A stretch of 64,000 nucleotides of DNA from Oscillospiraceae bacterium (GCA_009787625.1 WQSX01000007.1:1-64000); one strand, 5' to 3'; numbered from the stretch's first letter, positions 15,055 through 23,013 are shown. The notes: generated by a model from the sequence alone, not told the origin. Translations and numbers: made by a program.

Positions 15055-15121
15055 AATATTTTTTATGCCTTTTGTCTGCGGCAAGCATGGGCAACAAGAC
15101 AAGGGAACCGCCCCCTGTCTT
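15055..15121. repeat. Right-end relic of the 145-bp element plus adjoining REP-like repeat
   Basis: AATATTTTTTATGCC continuing to TTTTGTCTGCGGCAAGC matches the right end and flank of the 145-bp element at 20552. It is followed by the REP-like CAAGACAAGGGAACCGCCCC copy at 15093-15121. The left part of the element is absent. Confidence 0.7.
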
Positions 15122-15128
15122 TGCTTCA

Positions 15129-15641
15129 CTAATCAGACAATGGAAACACATCATCCACAAAGAATCCTGCAACAAACCCATCCTCATTGAATACCACACG
15201 TAGGACTACAATAAAATGCTCGTGAATGGTTGTAACAAGGCAGAGGAAAAACTCTTCTGCGATAATGTTCTCAATTTCATCAATGTGATAAAACTCCCCA
15301 ACTTCACCAATAATAGCTTCCCATAATACCTGCATGTCAGCCGCGCCCGCAGCTCCTGCCATTACATCGTCAAACATAGCCACGGCACCGTCAAAATCGC
15401 CTTCTGCCATTGCTGACACAAAAGCTTCGGCACGTTGATTGTAAAATGCCCAATCGACTTCGGTTGTTGCTGTGTCGTTCGTATCCGCTGCATCTATGGG
15501 GATTTCTTCAGCTGCGGTGTCACTTGGCGGGGGCGTATCGACTGCGGTGTCACTGCTGTCGTTTCCGCAGCCTGCGGTGATAAATAGTACCAGCAGTGCT
15601 AAAGATAAAACCGGCAATAGTTTGTTTAATACTTTTTTCAT
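15129..15641 (-). CDS. Lipoprotein, DUF3887-like
   Basis: A 170-residue lipoprotein. The start is ATG 15641 with GGAGG 6-7 bases upstream; the frame open to 15722 has no good site. The signal sequence MKKVLNKLLPVLSLALLVLF ends in a lipobox ITAGC, followed by a Thr/Asp/Pro-rich linker. The folded part (about 65-170) has the pattern RAEAFVSAMAEGDFDGAVAM...FDDVM, seen in DUF3887/NTF2-like lipoproteins that sit outside the membrane. It is divergent from the Agr-like regulator gene with a 316-base shared upstream region, so co-regulation is possible. Ligand and role are unknown. Confidence 0.75.
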   Translation of the reverse strand: MKKVLNKLLPVLSLALLVLFITAGCGNDSSDTAVDTPPPSDTAAEEIPIDAADTNDTATTEVDWAFYNQRAEAFVSAMAEGDFDGAVAMFDDVMAGAAGAADMQVLWEAIIGEVGEFYHIDEIENIIAEEFFLCLVTTIHEHFIVVLRVVFNEDGFVAGFFVDDVFPLSD

Positions 15642-15702
15642 GATGATTCCTCCTTGTTTTGTGTTATGATATACATTATATAAGGCTATTTCTTGTCTGC
15701 GA

Positions 15703-15740
15703 GTTTTTGCAGTAACTATCATGATTTTTGCAGTAACTAT
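15703..15740 (+). promoter_or_regulatory. 16-bp direct repeats ahead of the Agr-like operon (candidate LytTR site)
   Basis: TTTTTGCAGTAACTAT occurs at 15703-15718 and again at 15725-15740, 22 bases from start to start (two helix turns). It lies just upstream of a weak promoter (TTGTGA at 15744, ATAAAA near 15768). LytTR regulators bind direct repeats with this spacing. Binding here is inferred. Confidence 0.5.
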
Positions 15741-15804
15741 TTTTTGTGACTTTCACCGCCAAATATGATAAAATTTACAAAGATATATTCATAATTAAAA
15801 TATA

Positions 15805-15931
15805 ACTATTCACCAGGCTGGCAGATGATGGGCAGTTTGCCCTGGTTTTTCGGGAGAACAGCGGTGTAGATCCCGATGGCTCCCGAAAAATCAGGGTGAA
15901 TTGCCCATCATCTGCGAGAGTGATGAATAGT
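15805..15931 (+). ncRNA. Long hairpin in the 5-prime leader of the Agr-like operon
   Basis: Two 36-base arms (15821-15856 and 15880-15915) pair without a break around a 23-base loop. All four non-Watson-Crick positions are G.U when read as + strand RNA and would be A/C clashes on the other strand. A 10-base outer stem (15805-15814 with 15922-15931) extends it. It ends 27 bases before the regulator ATG. It may be a structured leader or a mobile-repeat relic. Confidence 0.6.
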
Positions 15932-15957
15932 CATTAAAAAGGGAAATGGTCATTATT

Positions 15958-16698
15958 ATGATTCATATAGCAATCTGCGATGACGAAGCTAAAATATGCT
16001 CAGACTTGGAGCGCACATTGACAGACATATTCGACCGAGTGAAGGTTGAATGTGAAATCGACGTGTTGGCAACAGGGGAAGAGCTGTGTCGCATGGTTGA
16101 TACAGGGGCGCACTATGATTTAATTTTCCTTGATATCGAATTTGCTAAAAGTGAAATCAATGGCGTGGATACCGCACGGTTCATTCGTGAGTCTCACCAA
16201 AACCACTTGGTTTCAATTGTCTTTGTTTCTTGGGAAAAGAAATATGCCATGCAACTATTTGAAATTCACCCTATGGATTTTCTCATAAAACCTTTAGAGT
16301 ATGAAAAAGTCGACAAAACTGTGAGGACTTTTCTCAAGATTGCCGGACTCTGGTCTGGAGAATTCACGTATAAAAAAGGTCATGATATATATAAAGTGCA
16401 GGCAAAGAACATTTTATATCTTGAAAGCTCCGACAGAAAATTAATTCTTCATCTAAACGATGGCAAAAAAGAAGAATTTTATGGGTCTTTGAAAGAGGCA
16501 TACAACGAACAGTTGCACAGATTGGATTTTCTGTTTATTCATGCTGCCTATGCGGTCAACTATGACTATGTGACCGTAGTAAAGTTCAATCAACTCATTT
16601 TACCGGGTAATCTACCTGCCTTACCCATTAGCCCCAACAGAAGAAGCGAAGTTAGGGAACGGTATTACGAAATCATTAAAAGGAGGAGAGGCTCATGA
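15958..16698 (+). CDS. LytTR-family response regulator (AgrA-like)
   Basis: A 246-residue response regulator. The receiver (about 1-120) begins IHIAICDDEAKICSDLE with the phospho-Asp in LIFLDIEF and the Lys in DFLIKPLEYEK. A LytTR DNA-binding domain (about 140-240) follows, with ILYLESSDRKLILHL and SLKEAYNEQL. The track begins at 15946 (MVIIMIHI), but the GGGA ribosome site touches that ATG and stands about 13 bases from ATG 15958, so 15958 is preferred. It overlaps the histidine kinase gene by 4 bases (ATGA). Such pairs usually respond to peptides, but no agrB- or agrD-like gene is visible nearby. Confidence 0.9.
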   Translation: MIHIAICDDEAKICSDLERTLTDIFDRVKVECEIDVLATGEELCRMVDTGAHYDLIFLDIEFAKSEINGVDTARFIRESHQNHLVSIVFVSWEKKYAMQLFEIHPMDFLIKPLEYEKVDKTVRTFLKIAGLWSGEFTYKKGHDIYKVQAKNILYLESSDRKLILHLNDGKKEEFYGSLKEAYNEQLHRLDFLFIHAAYAVNYDYVTVVKFNQLILPGNLPALPISPNRRSEVRERYYEIIKRRRGS

Positions 16699-17963
16699 AT
16701 ACGATTGTGCTTTTTATTTCTCATGTTTTTGCTGCTCTTGCCGCGGAGAGGATTATAAGTGCTTTTTTTGAAAAAAGGCGTACACCGCGAGTTGTTTTTA
16801 TTCTTTCATATGTATTGATTTGGGCGTCACTGAATTTCCAAAGCTTGTGGCCGCACCCCGGCATTGCTGTTCCAATTTATTATGTTACATTGTTTATTGC
16901 AACGCTTAACTATAAATCAACAATGACAAGGCGGCTCTGCGCGTTGACGGGAGGTCACCTGATTTTAAACTCGGGTACAATAGTTTTTCAAACATTTGCA
17001 TTTTTTACCTACGGAATGTTTGCTTATATTTTGGAAACAGCTCTCTTAGTTGCTACCGCAATCATTTATATCGCCGCATTTGCTTTGCACGGATACTATA
17101 AAAAGCAGTTAACGCTTACGCAAAATATGCATAAACTAATGATTCCATTTCTGTTTGTGCCTGTTACACAAATTATTCTTATTGCTTTTATGCAAATAGA
17201 TTTTGGTTTTGCCGGTATAATTCAGCTTACTTCCAACGGACTTGGCATTGCGTTTTTGTTCTTTTACTTATACTACAGCGTTTCAAAGTCAAATGAAAAA
17301 GACATAAAATCAGCACTACTCACCCAAGAGAGGGAATATTATTACACCCAATGCAGGCTCATGCAGGAGTCGATGGAGCAGGTAAAATCTCTCCGCCATG
17401 ACATGAAACTGCATTTGGCAACGGTAAGAGATTTTACTCTAAGTGACAAATCAAGCGAGGCAACAAACTATCTCGATGACTTACTGGATAGTGTAGGCGA
17501 AAGCGAGGTCTACAGCGACACCGGAAACATCGCTTTTGACAGCATTATCAATTTTAAATTGAAAGATGTTTTGAGTAGCAGTATTAATTTGCAGGTAAAT
17601 ATCCTTGTACCACCTGAGCTAAGCATTGAGGTGTCCGATGTTGTAACCATTCTCGGCAACCTCTTAGATAACGCTTTTGATGCTGTGGCAAAGGTTGAGG
17701 ACAAGATGATTAAGCTTGATGTTGAATCAAGCAAAGGCAGTCTTTACATCAAAATTGACAATACGTTTGATGGTGAAGTGAAGTACGCAGATGGTGCTGA
17801 CAATGCGGAGGGATTAGACCGGGTGATTGTCTCGCGAAAACCCGCAAACGGACACGGCTACGGCCTGAGCAACATCAGGAAATCCGCGGAGAAATATGAT
17901 GGACATATAGACGTCAGCCATGAGGGAAATATTTTCTCCGTGGGGATTCTACTTTATGTGTAA
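16695..17963 (+). CDS. GHKL-type sensor histidine kinase (AgrC-like)
   Basis: A 422-residue membrane kinase. The first 200 residues hold about six hydrophobic segments (for example TIVLFISHVFAALAAE and LMIPFLFVPVTQIILIAFMQ). A cytoplasmic part follows with the phospho-His in SLRHDMKLHLATV, an N-box TILGNLLDNAFDAV and a G-box HGYGLSNIR of the GHKL/HATPase_c type. The architecture matches AgrC, which senses cyclic peptides. It is coupled to the regulator gene by ATGA. The signal is unknown. A repeat and a new promoter follow, so the ATPase gene downstream is a separate unit. Confidence 0.9.
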   Translation: MNTIVLFISHVFAALAAERIISAFFEKRRTPRVVFILSYVLIWASLNFQSLWPHPGIAVPIYYVTLFIATLNYKSTMTRRLCALTGGHLILNSGTIVFQTFAFFTYGMFAYILETALLVATAIIYIAAFALHGYYKKQLTLTQNMHKLMIPFLFVPVTQIILIAFMQIDFGFAGIIQLTSNGLGIAFLFFYLYYSVSKSNEKDIKSALLTQEREYYYTQCRLMQESMEQVKSLRHDMKLHLATVRDFTLSDKSSEATNYLDDLLDSVGESEVYSDTGNIAFDSIINFKLKDVLSSSINLQVNILVPPELSIEVSDVVTILGNLLDNAFDAVAKVEDKMIKLDVESSKGSLYIKIDNTFDGEVKYADGADNAEGLDRVIVSRKPANGHGYGLSNIRKSAEKYDGHIDVSHEGNIFSVGILLYV

Positions 17964-17973
17964 CCACAAGGGG

Positions 17974-17993
17974 GACAAGACAGGGGGACGGTT
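17974..17993. repeat. REP-like GACAGGGGGACGGTT fragment
   Basis: GACAAGACAGGGGGACGGTT is the left half of the palindromic repeat family, 10 bases after the kinase stop codon. Confidence 0.6.
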
Positions 17994-18021
17994 GAGCATA
18001 CTGTTTAGTTGAAAACCCCAC

Positions 18022-18075
18022 TTGACAAATCTAAAACATTCGTATAATATAGACTCATGAGTTACGAACTCGTAA
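18022..18075 (+). promoter_or_regulatory. Sigma-A promoter with two palindromes before the ATPase gene
   Basis: TTGACA (18022) is followed by TATAAT at 15 bases or TAATAT at 17 bases. Directly downstream are a perfect palindrome ACTCATGAGT (18053-18062) and TTACGA-AC-TCGTAA (18062-18075). They sit at the likely transcription start and could be an operator. Confidence 0.6.
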
Positions 18076-18093
18076 GATAGCGAGGTGAATGTT

Positions 18094-19482
18094 TTGTTTG
18101 TTGGCAGAGACAGCGAACTGGAAAAGTTAAACAAAATGCACGCAGGAAGCAAATTTGAGTGTGCTATTATATACGGTAGGCGGCGTGTCGGAAAAACATC
18201 GCTGATTCAGGAATTTATTAAAGATAAAAAAGCAATTTACTTTCTCTCACTTGAAACAAGCGAGAGTATGAACCTTGAAAATTTCTCAAAAAGTGTTTGG
18301 AACACAACCAAAGAACAAATTAAAACTAAACCCCGATTTACAGACTTCATAGACGCACTTGACCTGATTTCCGATTTGGCAGACGGGCAGCGGCTTGTAT
18401 TGGTTATTGACGAATACCCATATCTTGCAAACGCAGTTAAAGTAATGTCATCAATACTGCAAGCTCATATTGACACTAAGCTGAAAAACACTCAACTATT
18501 TCTGATATTATGCGGCTCATCAATGTCATTCATGGAAAATCAGGTACTTGGATATGAAAGCCCGTTATATGGCAGAAGAACAGCGCAGTTTAAGATTCAG
18601 CCACTGAACTTTTTTGAATCTATTGAATTTCACAAGGAATATGATATATTCGACAGTGCCTTAGCATATGGAGTCACAGGCGGCATTCCGCACTATTTAG
18701 CACAAATAGATAGCACCGCGTCGCTAAAGGATAACATTATAGATAACTTTTTCACCCCAAACTCATATCTGTTTGAGGAACCCTCAAACTTACTCAAACA
18801 AGAACTGAGAGAACCGCAGGTGTATAACGATATAATTACAGCAATCGCCACAGGAAGTTCCCGTCTAAACGAAATAGCAACAAAGACAAAGTTGGAGTCT
18901 GCGGTGTGCAGCAAATATTTAAGGTCACTCTTATCACTGGGCATCGTAAAAAAAGAGCGACCGATACTTTCCGATAGCTCCAAAATGACCATATACAGGT
19001 TAGCCGATAACATGTTCCGCTTTTGGTACAGATTTGTGCCACAGAACATATCACAAATTCAGTCAGGTGCAGGAAAGAAGGTCTTTGAAAGCATTGAGCC
19101 GCAAATATCAGCATTTATGGGGAATGTTTTTGAGGAAATTTGCCTAGAGTATCTATGGAGAGAAAACATTGCGGAAAGATTGCCATTTTACTTCAAAGAT
19201 GCAGGGCGATGGTGGGGAACAAATCCACAAACAAAGTCACAGCAAGAGATAGATATAATTGCATTTGAAGATAACCGTGCGATTTTTTGCGAATGCAAAT
19301 GGACAAATGAAAAAGTTAAGCAAGATGTAGTATATAACCTTATAGAAAAAAGCAAAATGTTCAGCTACTCAGAGATGATTTACTATATCTTCTCAAAATC
19401 AGGCTACAGCTCAGAGTGCAAAAAGAACATACCCAATAATGTAAAACTCATTGAGTATGCTGATATGTTTAATCTGCCATAA
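18094..19482 (+). CDS. DUF234-type AAA ATPase
   Basis: A 462-residue ATPase of the archaeal-type AAA/DUF234 class. The N-terminal part begins MFVGRDSELEKLNKMHAG, with Walker A in GRRRVGKTSLIQEF and Walker B-like RLVLVIDEYPYLA. A helix-turn-helix-like middle (SRLNEIATKTKLESAVCSKY) follows, and a C-terminal DUF234 part has a nuclease-like EIDIIAFEDNRAIFCECKW pattern (D...ExK). The listed GTG at 18085 lies inside the GAGGTG ribosome site; the TTG at 18094 gives the typical MFVGR start. The biochemical role of this family is poorly known. Pieces of this gene recur at 14444-14553 and 20471-20500, so the locus has been copied or rearranged. Confidence 0.85.
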   Translation: MFVGRDSELEKLNKMHAGSKFECAIIYGRRRVGKTSLIQEFIKDKKAIYFLSLETSESMNLENFSKSVWNTTKEQIKTKPRFTDFIDALDLISDLADGQRLVLVIDEYPYLANAVKVMSSILQAHIDTKLKNTQLFLILCGSSMSFMENQVLGYESPLYGRRTAQFKIQPLNFFESIEFHKEYDIFDSALAYGVTGGIPHYLAQIDSTASLKDNIIDNFFTPNSYLFEEPSNLLKQELREPQVYNDIITAIATGSSRLNEIATKTKLESAVCSKYLRSLLSLGIVKKERPILSDSSKMTIYRLADNMFRFWYRFVPQNISQIQSGAGKKVFESIEPQISAFMGNVFEEICLEYLWRENIAERLPFYFKDAGRWWGTNPQTKSQQEIDIIAFEDNRAIFCECKWTNEKVKQDVVYNLIEKSKMFSYSEMIYYIFSKSGYSSECKKNIPNNVKLIEYADMFNLP

Positions 19483-19542
19483 GCAGACAGGGAGGCTGAA
19501 AAGCAGCCACTCCACACCTCTCACCTGTTTTATTTTTGATCA

Positions 19543-19627
19543 AACTCAAAAATAACGTAAATAACTCAAAAAAATAACTCAAAAAATCATTGACACTCTT
19601 GACAAATGTTTGCAGATATTTTACAAT
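19543..19627 (+). promoter_or_regulatory. Promoter and AACTCAAAAA repeats upstream of the secreted protein gene
   Basis: TTGACA (19599-19604), a 17-base spacer and TACAAT (19622-19627) form a near-consensus sigma-A promoter about 115 bases before the ATG. A second TTGACA sits at 19590. Three copies of AACTCAAAAA (starting 19543, 19563 and 19576) lie upstream. They could be regulator sites or an A-rich UP element. The rest of the 259-base gap contains nothing I recognise. Confidence 0.6.
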
Positions 19628-19741
19628 TGATTTGTACGTTTTATCCATATTTCGAGAGGAAGGGTGTGGTAATTATGAGATGAGTTGTTTTTATCTTAGT
19701 TGGATTAGTTTTAGTTTAATATGTTCAAAAAGGAGTTTTAG

Positions 19742-20434
19742 ATGAAAACACGGATAATTTCTCTGTTAATTTGCATTATTCTGCTCGCAAGTTTCTCAAC
19801 CCCTTCCACATTAGCTGGCGATTTTGTTACAGGTGATATAAGCGCAGAGGAGTTTGCGAAATTACTGGATCAAGCACTTGCTTCCGGTGAACTCACTATT
19901 GATGAAGATGGTTTTATTCACGTAGAAAGCTATACCTACTTTCTCTATGATGTTATTGACAATCGGGTGCATGAAGCAGTTTATTTAGAGGACGACATCA
20001 GCGCAGAAGAATTTGCGGCATTAATAGAAAAAGCTCTTGCTTCCGGCGAGCTTGTTGTTGACGAATATGGTACTATAGTTTTAAATGGCGAACTTACAAA
20101 ACTTTATCCTGAGCCTTCACAAATTAATCCCTTGACACAGAGTTTTCCTTTCACTACCAATAGGGTGCATGGTGTGTATGTCACAATTGGGGGGCAAAGA
20201 ACCAGAGTCTTTGATGCTAGAGTTGCGACAGCGGGGCATCATCACGGACAATTCTTTGTCGTAGAGTGGCACTCTGTAACAAGTCAAAACAATGCATCAG
20301 GTGTTTCAAATGTTTCAATAAACTCTACCGGTGTTACAAATAATGGTTCGACCAGACCCTCAATTCACTTTTCTTTCTCTTTACGTTCAAACGGATCAAG
20401 CGTAACTTCTTCTGCCACATTTTCTGCTACTTAA
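19742..20434 (+). CDS. Secreted protein with two DISAEEFA repeats, function unknown
   Basis: A 230-residue exported protein. A signal peptide (KTRIISLLICIILLASFST) is probably cleaved after TLA. Two repeats start DISAEEFAKLLDQALASGEL (32 onward) and DISAEEFAALIEKALASGEL (85 onward), each closing with DE-x-G, and are 53 residues apart. The C-terminal half (about 135-230) is rich in Ser, Thr and Asn with a histidine cluster TAGHHHGQFFVVEW and likely beta strands. AAAGGAG lies 5 bases before the ATG. I recognise no family. Its own promoter and the position near the Agr-like pair make it a candidate target of that system, which is only inference. Confidence 0.75.
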   Translation: MKTRIISLLICIILLASFSTPSTLAGDFVTGDISAEEFAKLLDQALASGELTIDEDGFIHVESYTYFLYDVIDNRVHEAVYLEDDISAEEFAALIEKALASGELVVDEYGTIVLNGELTKLYPEPSQINPLTQSFPFTTNRVHGVYVTIGGQRTRVFDARVATAGHHHGQFFVVEWHSVTSQNNASGVSNVSINSTGVTNNGSTRPSIHFSFSLRSNGSSVTSSATFSAT

Positions 20435-20470
20435 TCAGAGAAACGTTCACTTAGTTAGTTGGCACAAGTT

Positions 20471-20500
20471 AAGTATAAACTCATCGAATATACTGATATG
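20471..20500 (+). pseudogene. Relic of the ATPase gene 3-prime end
   Basis: In one frame the bases read KYKLIEYTDM, matching the NVKLIEYADMF end of the ATPase at 18094-19482. No more of the gene remains. It is a third trace of the same gene within 6 kb. The rest of the 356-base gap holds only repeats. Confidence 0.55.
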
Positions 20501-20551
20501 ATAATTGCAAGGCAGAAAGACAACTCCTCTGCCCGCTAACCTACAAACATA

Positions 20552-20696
20552 GCAGACAAAAGGTATAAAAAATATTAGCAACCCGACCGACATGAGAAAA
20601 ACCGGTATAAGAAATATGGCGTACTAGTAAACCCATATGCACTGGTGGCAAAGAGGCGGCTGAGTGGTGCTAATATTTTTTATACCTTTTGTCTGC
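20552..20696. repeat. 145-bp structured repeat, copy 1
   Basis: Long terminal arms (GCAGACAAAAGGTATAAAAA... and its complement) enclose a core with AACCCGACCGACAT and GCACTGGTGGCAAAGAGGCG. A second full copy lies at 28553 and a right-end relic at 15055. Between the two full copies three arm positions change on both sides so that pairing is kept. Confidence 0.8.
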
Positions 20697-20705
20697 GGCA
20701 AGCGT

Positions 20706-20779
20706 GAGACAGGGGAGCGGTTCTCCCTGTCTTACGCAACAACTACCAACAAGACACAGGAACCACCCCCCCTGTCTCA
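20706..20779. repeat. Two adjacent REP-like palindromes
   Basis: GAGACAGGGGAGCGGTTCTC (20706 on, ending CCTGTCTTA) and CAAGACACAGGAACCACCCC (20750 on, ending CCTGTCTCA) are two further copies of the family, placed between the 145-bp element and the MATE stop. Confidence 0.75.
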
Positions 20780-20790
20780 TCTCATGATTA

Positions 20791-22149
20791 TCACACCGCA
20801 TCAACCTTCGGCACCCTCCGCGAATAATGCACATACCAGACATAAATCCAAATCCCACGCAATGTCGCACCGAGCGCCAGTGCAATCCAAACTCCATAGA
20901 GCCCCAAGTCAGTGAAATGCACCAATACATAAGCCAAAATAACTCTAGCCACATTCGAAGAAATACTTGAAATCGACGGAGGAACAGTCTTTCCCTGCCC
21001 CCTGAAAACACCCGCCGCAACACCCTCAAGGCACTGTGGAATTTGACAAATCGCAAAAATACGCAAGTTCATTGCGCCAAGCTCCGCAACTTCATCGGAG
21101 ACAAACAGCCCAACCAAAAAGCGGCCACCGAAAATAAGCACCAAAGAAACAATGAGCCCCCATAAAGACATGATACCGGAAGAAACCTTAAAACCACGGT
21201 TTATTCTAGTCCATTTACCTGCACCGAAGTTTTGCCCGGTATACGCAGTCAGCGCAGAAGCAAAACCGCCCCCGATAAGCCACGTAAGGCTTTCGATCTG
21301 AGTGCTGACACGAGTCGCCGCCATGGCACTCTCACCGAAACTCACAATAAGGAGCGACACAAGCATAGTCAGAGCAGTAAAAAAGAAACTCTCTGTTGAA
21401 ACGGGAGTAACCCACTTGAAAATCTGCTTTATTACAGCAACGCTTGCTTTCGGGAACAACCTGAACTTTTCAAACGGACGATTTTTGTAAACCTTAATCA
21501 AAATCAAACCCAGACCTGCCGCAACACCTTGGGCAAATACAGTTGCAAGGCCCGCACCCATCACACCTAAACCCATGCTAAAAATCATAATCGGGGTTAA
21601 AGTCATGTTTACTAAAAACCCACTGCCGCCGATGACCATTGCCGTTTTCGCATTGCCTGAGCCGTTAAAAATCCCCATAATGGAAGCAGACAAAAAGGTA
21701 AATGGAAAACTGAGGCTAACCATAGACAGGTAGTCTTTTGCATAACGCTCAACATGAGCCTCCCTTATCCCAAAGAACGAAACAAAAGAAGAATGGAAAG
21801 TAAAAACAACAATTGACAGCAAAATCCCTAAAACTACGCCAAGTAACACCGCATTTTGAGCAAACTCCTTAGCTTGCGGCAAATCGCCTTTGCCAATATT
21901 CTGTGACACGCCAATTTCCGCCCCCATACGCCCAAAGAGCATGAACGCCATCGACATCCATAAAAATAAGCCCACAGTTCCCGAAGCAGCCACCGCTGAG
22001 TCACTGTGCCGGCCGAGCCAAAACATATCCGTCAAGTTATATGTCATCTGTAAAACTTGAGTCATAATCAGCGGGGTTGCGACAGAAAAAAGTTTCCGCA
22101 CAATCCCGCCTTGCGTCAAATTATATTTATCCAAACTGCTACCTGCCAA
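20791..22149 (-). CDS. MATE-family multidrug/sodium antiporter
   Basis: A 452-residue membrane transporter of the MATE family (NorM/DinF class), which exports drugs or metabolites by cation exchange. About 12 hydrophobic helices fit the size. Family hallmarks include PLIMTQVLQMTYNLTDMFWL near the start, the GSGNAKTAM segment, and ALTAYTGQNFGAG in the second half. The start is TTG at 22149 with GCGGAG 7 bases upstream; no closer ATG fits. It is separated from the motE-like gene by 18 bases on the same strand, so it may be read through from the flagellar operon. Substrate cannot be told from sequence. Confidence 0.9.
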   Translation of the reverse strand: MAGSSLDKYNLTQGGIVRKLFSVATPLIMTQVLQMTYNLTDMFWLGRHSDSAVAASGTVGLFLWMSMAFMLFGRMGAEIGVSQNIGKGDLPQAKEFAQNAVLLGVVLGILLSIVVFTFHSSFVSFFGIREAHVERYAKDYLSMVSLSFPFTFLSASIMGIFNGSGNAKTAMVIGGSGFLVNMTLTPIMIFSMGLGVMGAGLATVFAQGVAAGLGLILIKVYKNRPFEKFRLFPKASVAVIKQIFKWVTPVSTESFFFTALTMLVSLLIVSFGESAMAATRVSTQIESLTWLIGGGFASALTAYTGQNFGAGKWTRINRGFKVSSGIMSLWGLIVSLVLIFGGRFLVGLFVSDEVAELGAMNLRIFAICQIPQCLEGVAAGVFRGQGKTVPPSISSISSNVARVILAYVLVHFTDLGLYGVWIALALGATLRGIWIYVWYVHYSRRVPKVDAV

Positions 22150-22167
22150 AATCTACTCCGCCCCGCC

Positions 22168-22980
22168 CTAATGATTGAGCAAGATTTCTGTTATATGGGC
22201 GGCAAATCTAACGTCCATTGCCGCCATTATGGCGCCTCTGTTGCGCTCAGGCATGAAGTATAGTATTGACGCTGCATCTCGTGGGTCGTGTATTTGCACC
22301 ATGATGTTTGCCGCAATCTCCGGCGCCATTTGGGTGTAGGAGTTGCTTAGTGAGACTATGTCTGCAATCTCGTCCTCGGTCAAATCACGGCGGTGTAGCG
22401 GAATTGTCCTGTCCAGCATCAATTCAATCTGCGCCTCACGGTTGTCAAGTTCAAGCGCGCGTCTGTCGAGCTGTTCTTCAATAGTAAGGAGTAGCGACTC
22501 TTCATATTCAATTTCAACCTCACGAGCGTTAAGCTCATCAATACGCTCACGAAAACGTATCTCTTGCGCCTGCGCTTCTGCTTGTTGACGCATCTCAATT
22601 GTGTTGTAATTTGGGTCAAGCCAAGCAACTAGGTCAAGTAGCGGGTCATTGATTGCATTACCTACAACAATACGTGCTCCGAGCGCGTCAAAGTACAATG
22701 CCGCACCGAATCCACCAAGGAGAATGAATAGTACAAGTGCCATCAGGAGAATTATGCCGCCTGCGCCGCTGCGTTTTTCAGCCTTGACCTTTGGTTCTTT
22801 CCCCTTTTTTCCCTTACCGTCTACGTCTTCAGCACCATCTTTACCTTCGGCGTCAACTATACCGCCCTCTGCATTTTTGGATTTTTTTTCTTTTTTTGCC
22901 CTTTTTTCCTTACCTTTTTTGCCTTTAGGATTATCCTCCGGCGATTCTTCTTCTGTAAGGTCAGTTACTTCTTCTGCCAC
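22168..22980 (-). CDS. MotE/YlxF-like flagellar protein
   Basis: A 270-residue protein with a Lys/Glu-rich N-terminus (KGKKGKEKRAKKEKKSK), a single membrane helix at about 74-96 (GGIILLMALVLFILLGGFG), a coiled coil (about 130-200, EAQAQEIRFRERIDELNARE) and a C-terminal MgtE-N-like domain (MAPEIAANIMVQIHDPRDAA). Proteins of this build follow fliJ in many flagellar operons, and related MotE proteins act as MotC-type stator chaperones. GGAGGTG precedes the ATG. It is the last flagellar gene before the accessory island; fliK, its usual neighbour, is 8 kb away. Confidence 0.85.
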   Translation of the reverse strand: MAEEVTDLTEEESPEDNPKGKKGKEKRAKKEKKSKNAEGGIVDAEGKDGAEDVDGKGKKGKEPKVKAEKRSGAGGIILLMALVLFILLGGFGAALYFDALGARIVVGNAINDPLLDLVAWLDPNYNTIEMRQQAEAQAQEIRFRERIDELNAREVEIEYEESLLLTIEEQLDRRALELDNREAQIELMLDRTIPLHRRDLTEDEIADIVSLSNSYTQMAPEIAANIMVQIHDPRDAASILYFMPERNRGAIMAAMDVRFAAHITEILLNH

Positions 22981-23013
22981 TATACTACACCTCCTTTCAT
23001 TTGAGTTTTGTGC

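Noticed and set aside
13998-22168. Phage, integron or CRISPR origin of the accessory island
   Set aside because: No integrase, att-like direct repeats, phage genes, or regularly spaced repeats were seen; only short palindromes and gene relics.
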